Virus record (IMG/VR): IMGVR_UViG_3300017971_000515
Span: 1 to 37,406 of that record
Reading direction: 5' to 3' (one strand)
From: a virus
DNA: 37,406 nucleotides
Shown here: positions 15,251-22,350 of the stretch, piece by piece
How the letters are laid out: every line of letters begins with the position of its first letter
How positions within the stretch are numbered: position 1 is the stretch's first letter
Notes under the pieces: model-generated
What the model was told of the DNA's origin: nothing
Database searches by the model: none
The model's input: only the letters and a program-made list of their open reading frames with translations
Translations under genes and position numbers: made by a program

Positions 15251-15468
15251 TGGAAATTAAAATTAAACACTGCAACGGTTGCCCCGCATTCCACTGCGAT
15301 ATAAATAAAAAAGATTGGTCAAAACTTAATGCTATCTGCCTATCCCCCCATAATAGAAAAATAGAAAAAAGAAGAAATAGCAAAATCAGTACATACACAA
15401 TTATTCAAAAAGATATCGGATGGAATAGCAAAACAAAAATAAATATCCCAGAAAGGAATAAACAATGA
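15247..15468 (+). CDS. Small basic Cys-containing protein, 73 aa
   Basis: The N-terminal part has HCNGCPAFHCD and a later C, then a Lys/Arg-rich tail. Metal binding and nucleic-acid contact are plausible. It is coupled at both ends (ATGA). No family is recognised. Confidence 0.55.
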   Translation: MMEIKIKHCNGCPAFHCDINKKDWSKLNAICLSPHNRKIEKRRNSKISTYTIIQKDIGWNSKTKINIPERNKQ

Positions 15469-15836
15469 ATAAATACACGCCCTTTATCGCAATCACAATC
15501 CTATCAACAATTATCCTTTCCTCCTGCTCAGAATACCACTTCCAATGCTCTCCCCCTACACCCTCCAACACCTTCTTCCACAGCAATACTATAGTAAACG
15601 TCCTCAGACATGAAAATAAAATAATACTAACATTTAATAAAACAGGAATGCACTTCATTTCCTTCTCCATCGACAATATCAGATACAGACACCCAGCATA
15701 CAAAACATGCCCACAATCAATGAGAATAGACGTTAAAAAAATAGGACAACAATCCATCATATACCACAACTTCATCCCCCCACTTATAACTATTAAAATC
15801 CTATACAATAATAAATGGGAAATTAGAGAACTGTGA
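15465..15836 (+). CDS. Predicted lipoprotein, 123 aa
   Basis: MNKYTPFIAITILSTIILSSC gives a lipoprotein signal with lipobox LSSC and Cys at residue 21. The mature part is about 100 residues and beta-rich with two further Cys. Its codon choice is unusually C-rich in stretches (for example 15540-15600), unlike the A/T-rich genes around it, which hints at separate origin. The third lipoprotein in the window. Confidence 0.7.
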   Translation: MNKYTPFIAITILSTIILSSCSEYHFQCSPPTPSNTFFHSNTIVNVLRHENKIILTFNKTGMHFISFSIDNIRYRHPAYKTCPQSMRIDVKKIGQQSIIYHNFIPPLITIKILYNNKWEIREL

Positions 15837-15859
15837 ACAGGCATTATAGGAAATGAAAT

Positions 15860-16213
15860 ATGAATACTTTAAATAAGGAGAAATTAGTAGGGAGAATAAT
15901 TCAAGGAAATGTTCTTGAAGTTTTAAAGACATTCCCGGATGAATTTGTAGACTGCTGTGTAACATCACCTCCCTACTGGGGACTCAGGGATTACGGAACT
16001 GCCACTTGGGTCGGCGGGGATGAGAAATGTGATCATCAATATGCAAAAGGTGGGAGAAATCCCGAAACAGCAGGCAAACAATTAACTAATCACGGAACTT
16101 TATTTAGCCAATATGAACATACCTGCAAAAAGTGTGGAGCAAGGCGGATTGATTCTCAGATAGGATTGGAAGGGAGAAGACTGTCTTATAGACCATTGAT
16201 AGGACATAATTAA
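15860..16213 (+). pseudogene. DNA methyltransferase, N-terminal fragment only
   Basis: Residues 10-45 read GRIIQGNVLEVLKTFPDEFVDCCVTSPPYWGLRDYG, with catalytic motif IV TSPPYW of beta-class N4-C/N6-A methyltransferases. A CDH...CKKCG zinc-like insert follows, common in phage enzymes of this type. The frame then departs from the family after DSQIGLEG and stops at 117 aa, so the target-recognition region and the SAM-binding FxGxG motif are missing. The break lies within about 50 nt of the P63C gene start, as if a new segment replaced the 3' part. It is probably inactive, unless it works with another subunit. Confidence 0.7.
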
Positions 16214-17188
16214 ATGAGCAATAAAGAAAAAAAAGATGATTTACTATCATTATATGGAAAAGAACCTAAAAATGTAATCAATGCTTTTTTAAAGGTTAAG
16301 CCAAGAAATGGAGGGATAAAAAAAGTGAGTGAACATCCAAAAAGGGAACAATTGCCTTTAGCAAAACATAAGGGGAAATTGGTGTTGGGAGACAAGGAAA
16401 TTGATTGTTATGTTTTAGATACCGAAGAAAGAGTCATAAGTTTAAGGGCAGCAGTTACATCTATAACCAAGGTAGAAGGTGGAGCCTTGGAGGATTATCT
16501 TGGGGTTAAAGCCTTAAAATCCTTTATTGACAAGGATTTAGTTCTGGAGGAAACTATAGAATTTAAGCAACCTAAGTTAGATTGGATTACAAAAGGGATT
16601 AAAGCGGAAAACTTTTTAGATATATGCAGGGCTTATGTGAACGCTTATGTAAATGAAAAGCTAACAACATCAAGACAAAAAGAAATAGCTATTCAATGTA
16701 GTATTTTATTAAGTGCTTGTGCAAAAGTAGGTTTAATTGCTCTTATTGATGAAGCAACCGGATACCAATATGAAAGGAATCAAGAAGCCCTCAGAATTAA
16801 ACTTGCCGCATATATTTCAGAAGAGCTAAGAGACTGGGAAAAAACATTTCCAGACGAATTATGGGAAGAATTTGGGAGATTAACAGGATGGAGTTCGACA
16901 AGACTGCACTCAAGACCAAAGTGGTGGGGGAAATTAGTTATGGAGGTTATTTATGATGCTCTCGATCCAGATGTTGCTCAACATTTAAGGGAAAACAAAC
17001 CGCCACCAAGACATAAAATGAATTATCACCAATGGATGACGTCAGATGTTGGATTAAAAGCATTGATACCTCATATAAACCAAATAATAGGTATCGCCAA
17101 AACTTGCGAATCGTTAAGCGAATTTAGGGAGCAAGTTGGTTATCATTTTAAAAAAGAACCATTGCAATTAAGATTACCGAGCAAATAA
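16214..17188 (+). CDS. P63C-domain protein, 324 aa
   Basis: Residues about 175-290 resemble the P63C domain known from phage and bacterial proteins: ALIDEATGYQYERNQEALRIKLAAYI, then EELRDWEKTFPDELWEEFGRLTGW and a WGKLVMEVIYDALDP block. The N-terminal third (GKLVLGDKEIDCYVLDTEERVISLRAA) looks like the KilA/antirepressor-like part often found in front of P63C. It starts on the base after the truncated methyltransferase stop, with AGGA upstream, and its stop overlaps the next start (TAATG). Known relatives act as phage regulators, but no role is established. Confidence 0.7.
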   Translation: MSNKEKKDDLLSLYGKEPKNVINAFLKVKPRNGGIKKVSEHPKREQLPLAKHKGKLVLGDKEIDCYVLDTEERVISLRAAVTSITKVEGGALEDYLGVKALKSFIDKDLVLEETIEFKQPKLDWITKGIKAENFLDICRAYVNAYVNEKLTTSRQKEIAIQCSILLSACAKVGLIALIDEATGYQYERNQEALRIKLAAYISEELRDWEKTFPDELWEEFGRLTGWSSTRLHSRPKWWGKLVMEVIYDALDPDVAQHLRENKPPPRHKMNYHQWMTSDVGLKALIPHINQIIGIAKTCESLSEFREQVGYHFKKEPLQLRLPSK

Positions 17189-18648
17189 TGGAAAACACTC
17201 TTTTTTATGGCGATAATTTAACAATATTAAGAGAACATATAGATGGTGGATCAATTGATTTGATTTATTTAGATCCGCCTTTTAATTCTAAGGCTACTTA
17301 TAACATCTTATATAAAGAGCCAAACGGTTTGGCTTCGAGTGCTCAGGTTACAGCTTTTGAAGATTCATGGCATTGGACTGAAGAAACAGCAAATTCTTTT
17401 GAAGAAATAATTGACGATAAATTGGTATCAACAGATATTAAAGACATGATGTTAGCTTTTAGAAAATTTATTGGCTTAAATGATATGATGGCATATCTCT
17501 CAATGATGTGTATTAGACTTATAGGGCTTCAAAGAGTATTAAAAAATACTGGGTCCATTTATCTCCATTGCGATCCCACCGCAAGTCACTATCTTAAAAT
17601 TGTTATGGATACAATTTTTGGGAAAAGAAATTTTAGAAATGAAATTGCATGGTGTTATACTGGTGCTTCAAGTCCGGGACAAAAACAGTTCCCAAGAAAA
17701 CATGATATTATTTTTTGGTATTCAAATAATACTGATAAATGGATTTTCAATCACGATGATATTAGAATACCTTATAGCGAGTCAACATTAAATCGTATTA
17801 AAGCAGGTGAATTAGGGGGTAAATCTGCTGAATCTGTTTTTCATGGCAAAAGAACAAAGAGAACTATGCACAAACAAGGCAAAATACCTGAAGACTGGTG
17901 GTTAATTCCAGTATTGGGTTCTACCGCCAAGGAAAGGCTTGGATATCCAACCCAAAAACCAGAAAGACTTTTGGAAAGAATAATTAAAGCGTCAACATCA
18001 GAGGGTGATATGGTATTAGACCCTTTTTGTGGATGTGGCACTACGATCATGGTTGCTCAAGGTTTAAGGAGAAAATGGATTGGAATTGATATAACACACC
18101 TTGCAACCACTTTGATAAAAAAGCGTCTTTATGATATGTGGGGTTTGGAAGCTAAAAAAGATTATGACGTTGTTGGAGAACCAACAGATTTAGCCAGTGC
18201 AAAGGAACTTGCATCACAGAACCGTTATCAGTTTGAGTGGTGGGGTCTTTCTTTAATTGGAGCACAGCCCTATAAAGGAAAAATAAAGGGATCAGACAAA
18301 GGAATAGATGGTGTAATATATTTCAAAAACGTTGGTGGGGAAATAAAAAAAGCAATGGTTCAGGTTAAGAGCGGTAATGTTGGCGTTGATAAAGTTAGGG
18401 ATTTATGCCATGTTGTAAATAGAGAAAAAGCAGTCATGGGCTTTTTCATAACTTTACATCAACCTACAAAGGACATGATAAAAGAAGCATTGGGAGAAGG
18501 GTTTTATAAACATAAGGGGAGTAGCTTTCAAAAAATACAAATATTAACTATTGAATCATTATTGTCGGGAACAATGCCTAGTGCACCTTTTTATTATTCG
18601 GGATTAAGACAATCTGGTAAACATATCCCTGATCAATTAACTATTTAA
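17188..18648 (+). CDS. DNA methyltransferase fused to an Mrr-like nuclease domain
   Basis: Residues 1-330 are a beta-class DNA methyltransferase: catalytic motif IV LIYLDPPFNS (DPPF at 29-32) precedes the SAM-binding VLDPFCGCGTT (277-286), with GYPTQKPERLL just before it. Residues about 345-450 look like a PD-(D/E)xK restriction endonuclease of the Mrr type: GSDKGIDGVIYF (D374), then AMVQVKSG (Q392, K394), the QxK variant, and a beta strand AVMGFFITL. The whole could be a single-chain modification-restriction enzyme. It is coupled to the P63C gene. The target is unknown. Confidence 0.8.
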   Translation: MENTLFYGDNLTILREHIDGGSIDLIYLDPPFNSKATYNILYKEPNGLASSAQVTAFEDSWHWTEETANSFEEIIDDKLVSTDIKDMMLAFRKFIGLNDMMAYLSMMCIRLIGLQRVLKNTGSIYLHCDPTASHYLKIVMDTIFGKRNFRNEIAWCYTGASSPGQKQFPRKHDIIFWYSNNTDKWIFNHDDIRIPYSESTLNRIKAGELGGKSAESVFHGKRTKRTMHKQGKIPEDWWLIPVLGSTAKERLGYPTQKPERLLERIIKASTSEGDMVLDPFCGCGTTIMVAQGLRRKWIGIDITHLATTLIKKRLYDMWGLEAKKDYDVVGEPTDLASAKELASQNRYQFEWWGLSLIGAQPYKGKIKGSDKGIDGVIYFKNVGGEIKKAMVQVKSGNVGVDKVRDLCHVVNREKAVMGFFITLHQPTKDMIKEALGEGFYKHKGSSFQKIQILTIESLLSGTMPSAPFYYSGLRQSGKHIPDQLTI

Positions 18649-18822
18649 CCTTGGGTTTCCCAAATATATAATTCCGAAATAAAATAACACTTGAAACAAA
18701 CAATAAATTATCAAACCAAGATATTTTCGGAATCGCAAAGTACTAAGATACACATGCGGAGGCACAAATGCACTTAGCATTAGGAGTGTTCAACATTTGA
18801 ACAGGGTAGGGGGACTGTTGCT

Positions 18823-19081
18823 ATTTGATACACTTTTTATCATGTAAGTTCTATTTTACACTTTTGATTATTCTATTTTACATGTAAGAATAATTATACA
18901 CTTGTAAGGTAAATTCTACACTTTGTAAGTAATTACTTACAAGAACGCTTTTTCTGCTCCCATTTGATACACTTTTTATGGTGGCTTATAAACCATTGAT
19001 TTTATTATACTTTTTAGGTGTCGAATTTTGTGTCTATTCGTTACACTTTTGAATCGGTTACACTTTTAAGAATACACTTTC
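18823..19081 (+). repeat. Eight direct TACACTT repeats
   Basis: TACACTT occurs at 18829, 18857, 18897, 18917, 18968, 19042, 19059 and 19073, usually followed by TT or GTAAG. Two copies sit inside an exact 18-nt repeat, ATTTGATACACTTTTTAT (18823-18840 and 18962-18979). TGTAAG recurs between them. All copies have the same orientation, as in iterons or activator sites; spacing is irregular. Confidence 0.7.
18923..18942. promoter_or_regulatory. Perfect 20-bp palindrome
   Basis: TTGTAAGTAATTACTTACAA is an exact inverted repeat with no spacer, sharing the TGTAAG core with the surrounding repeats. TTACATGTAA at 18878-18887 is a second, shorter one. Likely a dimeric protein-binding site about 215 bp before the sigma54 element. 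Confidence 0.6.
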
Positions 19082-19137
19082 ATATCGTAAATCCTTTAAT
19101 TATACCACCTTACAGGCTTTTATGAAAGTATTTTTTT

Positions 19138-19153
19138 TGGCACAGCACTTGCA
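19138..19153 (+). promoter_or_regulatory. Sigma54 promoter for the 19194-20754 block
   Basis: TGGCAC-AGCAC-TTGCA is the best match of the six, identical to the textbook consensus at all conserved positions. The predicted start is near 19164, 30 nt before the first gene, whose SD (ACAGGAGAG) is in the leader. Confidence 0.8.
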
Positions 19154-19193
19154 TATTATAGTAGTATGATTAACAATTACAGGAGAGAAACCA

Positions 19194-19376
19194 ATGGAAT
19201 TTGATCAAAAAATTATTGAGGTATCAGATTGCATAAAGTGTATAAAAGATACTCATATATGCAACGAAACCACTACTTACAAAGAATTAAAAAAACAAAT
19301 TAAGGATCATTGCAATATATGTACAGAGCAAAAGCTATGTTTGTCAATACTCAATTCAATTGACAAGCTGGCATAA
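19194..19376 (+). CDS. Small Cys-rich protein, 60 aa
   Basis: DCIKCIKDTHIC and HCNICTEQKLC hold six Cys and two His in a helical context, a likely zinc-binding module. SD ACAGGAGAGAAACCA before ATG. First gene of its sigma54 block. Function unknown. Confidence 0.6.
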   Translation: MEFDQKIIEVSDCIKCIKDTHICNETTTYKELKKQIKDHCNICTEQKLCLSILNSIDKLA

Positions 19377-19390
19377 TTAAGACCTTATAG

Positions 19391-19412
19391 ACTCCATTAG
19401 AAATAGTGGAGT
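19391..19412 (+). other. Intergenic hairpin 1
   Basis: ACTCCA-TTAGAAATAG-TGGAGT, followed by TTATTAAGTTTTTAA. It sits between two tiny genes. The same arrangement (hairpin, then ATTAAGTTTTTAA, then ACAGGAG and the next ATG) recurs at 19757. Confidence 0.5.
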
Positions 19413-19454
19413 TTATTAAGTTTTTAATTACAAACAAACAACAGGAGACAAACC

Positions 19455-19640
19455 ATGAAACTAACTGACAAACAAGTAAATGAATTGCAGTCTATATTAG
19501 ACAAATTTGACGATCGGTTTACGATCGATACAAATGGTGTCGTTGTAGACAATTGGCACAAAGAGGACGGCGTCTTTATGAATATGGGACGTGAAGACTT
19601 GTCGTTTAAAGAGATGAAGCGGATTTGCGACAATATTTAA
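19455..19640 (+). CDS. Small acidic protein, 61 aa
   Basis: MKLTDKQVNELQSILDKFDDRFTIDTNGVVVDNWHKEDGVFMNMGRED: an N-terminal helix then a beta-rich part. SD ACAGGAGACAAACC. Unknown function. Confidence 0.55.
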   Translation: MKLTDKQVNELQSILDKFDDRFTIDTNGVVVDNWHKEDGVFMNMGREDLSFKEMKRICDNI

Positions 19641-19678
19641 TGAATAATTTTTAATTATCAATTACAGGAGCTAAGATT

Positions 19679-19744
19679 ATGACATTGAAAGAATTTATCA
19701 GAGTATTATCATCCGATCCTGATTACCGATCAAATAAGTATTGA
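19679..19744 (+). CDS. Mini-ORF, 21 aa
   Basis: The ATG at 19679 has the same ATTACAGGAG leader as its neighbours and encodes MTLKEFIRVLSSDPDYRSNK plus Y before a stop. The shared leader is the only support. It may be a real micropeptide or the N-terminal remnant of a longer gene. Confidence 0.4.
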   Translation: MTLKEFIRVLSSDPDYRSNKY

Positions 19745-19756
19745 TAGGCAATTTGA

Positions 19757-19805
19757 TCTCTTTGAGATACTACAAGCGATATGGTTTGTAGTATCAATTA
19801 AGAGA
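19757..19805 (+). other. Strong two-part intergenic hairpin
   Basis: A perfect 10-bp stem GATACTACAA/TTGTAGTATC (19766-19775, 19786-19795) with a 10-nt loop, enclosed by an outer TCTCTT/AAGAGA stem. TTAAGTTTTTAA follows, so it may be a weak terminator, a processing site or an RNA-stabilising end between tiny genes. Confidence 0.6.
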
Positions 19806-19840
19806 TTAAGTTTTTAACAATAATTTACAGGAGAGAAGAT

Positions 19841-20053
19841 ATGACAAGTTTAAAAAATCAAATTGAATCGGCGGTAACAAGTATTTTATCGTATGCTAAT
19901 TCAAAATTATCTTTGCAAGAAAAAAGAAAAAATATTAAATCTGAATTGGTGAATTTATCTACTTTGATTTGCTTAGAATTTCAAGATACAAATTCTAAAA
20001 AGGAATCAATTAGCGATTTATACTTAAAGATGATAAATCAATTACAGGAGTAA
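19841..20053 (+). CDS. Small helical protein, 70 aa
   Basis: An all-helical, mildly basic protein (MTSLKNQIESAVTSILSYAN...). SD ACAGGAGAGAAGAT. Its stop lies just before the next gene, whose SD (ACAGGAG) overlaps its last codons. No family is recognised. Confidence 0.55.
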   Translation: MTSLKNQIESAVTSILSYANSKLSLQEKRKNIKSELVNLSTLICLEFQDTNSKKESISDLYLKMINQLQE

Positions 20054-20057
20054 GAAT

Positions 20058-20249
20058 ATGGCAGATAACAAATCAGATTATCAAGGATTCCTTAATGCTT
20101 TTTTAAGAAATTGCAAAACTTGCAATATACAAAAACCTTTAAACCAGATGATAAACTTTAATGGTAAGTGGTTTTGCTCTGAAAAATGTCGATTCGAATA
20201 TTTTGAAAGTATAACAGAATATAAAAAAGGAGTAATATCCTATGAATAA
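20058..20249 (+). CDS. Zinc-finger protein, 63 aa
   Basis: NCKTCNIQKPLNQMINFNGKWFCSEKCRFEYF carries CxxC and CxxxC knuckles split by a beta hairpin, like an MYM/treble-clef type finger. SD ACAGGAGTAAGAAT. Overlaps the next gene by 8 nt. Confidence 0.65.
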   Translation: MADNKSDYQGFLNAFLRNCKTCNIQKPLNQMINFNGKWFCSEKCRFEYFESITEYKKGVISYE

Positions 20250-20433
20250 ATATAAAGAAAATCACAAAAGTATGCTGAATCATATCTTTAATCCGTTTAA
20301 AGAAAAGGTAAACGATAAACTCGATAGATTGTATGATCTTAAAAGAGATTATGCACAAAAGATAATACCTGAAAACTATTATCACAAAACTTTTGAAGAA
20401 ATTTACAACGAACTAAAAGCTATGTTTGAATAA
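20242..20433 (+). CDS. Small charged helical protein, 63 aa
   Basis: Helical and charged (KEKVNDKLDRLYDLKRDYAQK...). The SD AAAAAGGAGTAATATCCT lies in the preceding gene. No recognised family. Confidence 0.55.
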   Translation: MNKYKENHKSMLNHIFNPFKEKVNDKLDRLYDLKRDYAQKIIPENYYHKTFEEIYNELKAMFE

Positions 20434-20448
20434 TCAAGGGAAATAACT

Positions 20449-20586
20449 ATGGCAAAGTCAAAGAAAAGAAAAAAGATTTTAATTGAAAAACTACAGGTAA
20501 AAAAATCAAAGCTGCTCAAGCTTGGCTATAGGTATGAAGCAAACCAGGTTGGTTTTGAGATCAAACAACTTAAAGAGGAGATATGA
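20449..20586 (+). CDS. Very basic small protein, 45 aa
   Basis: ATG at 20449 with CAAGGGAAATAACT upstream. The N-terminus MAKSKKRKKILIEKLQVKKSK is Lys-rich, suggesting nucleic-acid binding. Its tail (LKEEI) supplies the SD GAGGAG for the next gene. Confidence 0.5.
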   Translation: MAKSKKRKKILIEKLQVKKSKLLKLGYRYEANQVGFEIKQLKEEI

Positions 20587-20589
20587 GAA

Positions 20590-20754
20590 ATGGATAAATA
20601 TTTAACAAGAAACACGGCAGGTGCAAAAAAAATGTCAAAAAACGGTCAGACCGTACCATTGTGGATGATATGTCAGCATAGTCTTGACTCTTTATGGTGG
20701 TTTATGGTTGGGTACAAACACAATAAAAGGATGAAAGAATACCTTAAAACTTAA
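20590..20754 (+). CDS. Small protein, 54 aa, unknown
   Basis: ATG at 20590 with GAGGAGATATGAGAA upstream. Trp/His-rich middle (LWMICQHSLDSLWWFMVGYKH) may be membrane-associated. It is the last gene before an intrinsic terminator. Confidence 0.5.
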   Translation: MDKYLTRNTAGAKKMSKNGQTVPLWMICQHSLDSLWWFMVGYKHNKRMKEYLKT

Positions 20755-20775
20755 TCTCTCTTATCTCCTGTTATT

Positions 20776-20801
20776 AGCCGGGTGAAAGTCCTGGCTTTTT
20801 T
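20776..20801 (+). terminator. Intrinsic terminator
   Basis: AGCCGGG-TGAAAGT-CCTGGCT, a 7-bp GC-rich stem with one G-U pair, followed by a run of U (TTTTTTATT). It ends the 19194-20754 block. Confidence 0.85.
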
Positions 20802-20897
20802 ATTGTACTAAACTTGAGTCATAGACACTCAACTTATCTATACGACCTATAATAGATCTTAAATTATCTCGCTCATACCTTTTTATAATATCTTGTT

Positions 20898-21407
20898 TTA
20901 TATCTTTTTAATGCTCTTGACTCTCTCATTAAAAATCTCTCTCTCGCTCTCTGAAGCTATCTCGTACAATCTGTAAACTTCTGTCATATGCTCAATCATC
21001 TTGCCCGGTATATCTTTTGAATTAAGAATAAATACATTCTGGTTTGCTTTTAATTTCTCGCTTCCCAAAACCCCCTGAATTTTCAATAAAGTTTCCAGAG
21101 CTGCCCGTTTTTCCTTCTCCGATTTTGCGTGAAATGCCATGTGTACGTAGGCATCAACGGTCTTTTCCACGAGTCCTTTTATCAACAAAGTTTTTCCGTG
21201 AACCTTAATTTCTTGACGTTTAGTTATCTCTTTGATAAAGGCGGGTTCTTTTTTCCAGTTGTAGATCGTAACCTTCGTAACATCTAATTTTTTAGCAATT
21301 TCAGAATCGGAGAAACCGGATGCAACAAGATCGATTGCTTCGAGGATTTTCGTATCTTTTGGTAGTTGAGTTGAATATTTAGTAATTTCTATTGGTTTTC
21401 TGTCCAT
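20898..21407 (-). CDS. TerS-like HTH protein from a leaderless transcript, 169 aa
   Basis: The start is taken at ATG 21407: the predicted sigma70 start falls on or next to this codon, so upstream in-frame ATGs would not be transcribed, and no SD exists. Residues 31-52 (GFSDSEIAKKLDVTKVTIYNWK) form an HTH of the type found in small terminase subunits (phBC6A51-like) and transposase N-termini, followed by EPAFIKEI and a long helical region (EKTVDAYVHMAFHAKSEKEKRAALETLLKIQG) that fits TerS oligomerisation helices. It may be the missing small terminase, or a repressor, since leaderless cI-type regulators are common in phages. It is isolated between rightward blocks. Confidence 0.65.
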   Translation of the reverse strand: MDRKPIEITKYSTQLPKDTKILEAIDLVASGFSDSEIAKKLDVTKVTIYNWKKEPAFIKEITKRQEIKVHGKTLLIKGLVEKTVDAYVHMAFHAKSEKEKRAALETLLKIQGVLGSEKLKANQNVFILNSKDIPGKMIEHMTEVYRLYEIASESEREIFNERVKSIKKI

Positions 21408-21414
21408 GTAATTT

Positions 21415-21443
21415 AATATAGGATTTTTTTTATATATTGTCAA
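21415..21443 (-). promoter_or_regulatory. Sigma70 promoter giving a leaderless mRNA
   Basis: Minus strand: TTGACA (21443-21438), 17 nt, TATATT (21420-21415). The ATG is only 7 nt past the -10 box, so transcription should start at or one base before the A of ATG. A half palindrome TATGCAA begins 6 nt upstream of the -35. Confidence 0.8.
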
Positions 21444-21448
21444 GGTGG

Positions 21449-21625
21449 TATGCAATTTATTTCAGGGAACAAAAGGCGAAAGTCGGGTAATTGGTTGATT
21501 TTAAAGGGATATTTGGTATGCAGAGTTTTGCATAGTGTATGCAATTTTTTGCGTAGTGGAATTATTGTTTATTTTCAATGGTTTGGGTTGATTTTTGGAT
21601 TTTTAGGTATGCAATTTTTTGCATA
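21449..21625. promoter_or_regulatory. Operator-like array of 18-bp palindromes
   Basis: Three sites share TATGCA-N6-TGCATA: 21517-21534, 21538-21555 (one mismatch, GCGTA) and 21608-21625 (TATGCAATTTTTTGCATA). A half site lies at 21449. The first two centres are 21 bp apart, two helical turns. They lie between the leftward leaderless gene and the rightward sigma54 promoter, so one protein could control both. The rest of 21408-21826 holds no gene. Confidence 0.7.
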
Positions 21626-21753
21626 TTTTGTATTTTTATTGTGATAAAATGGGTGTATTTTGCATTGGTATTTATTTTCTTTCATGTTTTACATTGTTTA
21701 TTTATAGGGTTTTATAGGGATTTATGAAAGTTTTAGAAGTGCGTTTTAAAAAG

Positions 21754-21769
21754 TGGTACAGGGATTGCA
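21754..21769 (+). promoter_or_regulatory. Sigma54 promoter for the 21827-23885 block
   Basis: TGGTAC-AGGGA-TTGCA with exact spacing. The predicted start is near 21780, 47 nt before the first gene. The palindromes at 21517-21625 would lie roughly 155-265 bp upstream of the start, within reach of a sigma54 enhancer-binding protein. Confidence 0.7.
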
Positions 21770-21826
21770 TATTATATATGTAGTGAAAAACAAACAACAA
21801 ACAATCTTTAACGGAGGATTTAAACA

Positions 21827-22018
21827 ATGGCAACAAAACATAAATGCAAGGAACATGCGATCCCGGATAATACAAGGGATATTGAGTTTGATATTGATAT
21901 AAATACGGGAGATAATCTTACATCCGATCCCTTTGTTTGTACTGTATGCAAAAAGAAGCTATACAGGGTGTCAAGGGAAGCATACTGGACGGATGAAAAT
22001 TTTAACGTTATTGAATAG
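21827..22018 (+). CDS. Small zinc-knuckle protein, 63 aa (paralogue of 23700-23885)
   Basis: MATKHKCKEH...DPFVCTVCKKKLY has one CxxC plus an N-terminal Cys/His pair. The protein at 23700 has the same plan (MTTKQCKPEDH...DPVVCTHCGLKA). The two are first and last genes of the same sigma54 block. SD ACGGAGGATTTAAACA. Function unknown. Confidence 0.65.
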   Translation: MATKHKCKEHAIPDNTRDIEFDIDINTGDNLTSDPFVCTVCKKKLYRVSREAYWTDENFNVIE

Positions 22019-22032
22019 AGGGGAAATAAACA

Positions 22033-22335
22033 ATGCAAAGTTTAAAGAAAGTAATGCTTTACTTGTTTGAATATGCCGAAAGCATAAAAAGAGATTTTAG
22101 CATTGAATTGCATAACGGAGATTTTTTACATGATAAAGAATCTGTATTTAATTTTATCAAAGGGAATCATCCGGGAACAGATGAGCCATTGGAAAATTAT
22201 CAGTCCTTTACCGATATGGATTCAGTGTATATTATTTATGACGATGAAAGCGAAACCGTGAGAAGTGATCTTTGGGGTGATTCTAATTATGTACAGATTC
22301 AGTGTAACAAACTTTTTCAATTGTACTGGCAATAG
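22033..22335 (+). CDS. Acidic protein, 100 aa, unknown
   Basis: An N-terminal helix then an acidic, aromatic-rich domain (YQSFTDMDSVYIIYDDESETVRSD). The acidity could reflect mimicry of nucleic acid, but nothing specific supports it. SD AGGGGAAATAAACA. Confidence 0.6.
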   Translation: MQSLKKVMLYLFEYAESIKRDFSIELHNGDFLHDKESVFNFIKGNHPGTDEPLENYQSFTDMDSVYIIYDDESETVRSDLWGDSNYVQIQCNKLFQLYWQ

Positions 22336-22350
22336 AAAGGATGTTTAATA

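Larger units (their letters stand above)
18649..19137. other. Intergenic region dense in repeats and palindromes
   Basis: About 490 nt without a convincing gene. Contents in order: small hairpin TTGGGTTTCCCAA right after the methyltransferase stop; inverted repeat ATTCCGAAA/TTTCGGAAT (18671-18679, 18725-18733); TGTTCAA-CAT-TTGAACA (18787-18803); eight TACACTT repeats (18829-19081); 20-bp palindrome 18923-18942. A sigma54 promoter follows at 19138. It could be a replication origin (iteron-like), an enhancer for the sigma54 promoter, or both. Confidence 0.6.
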
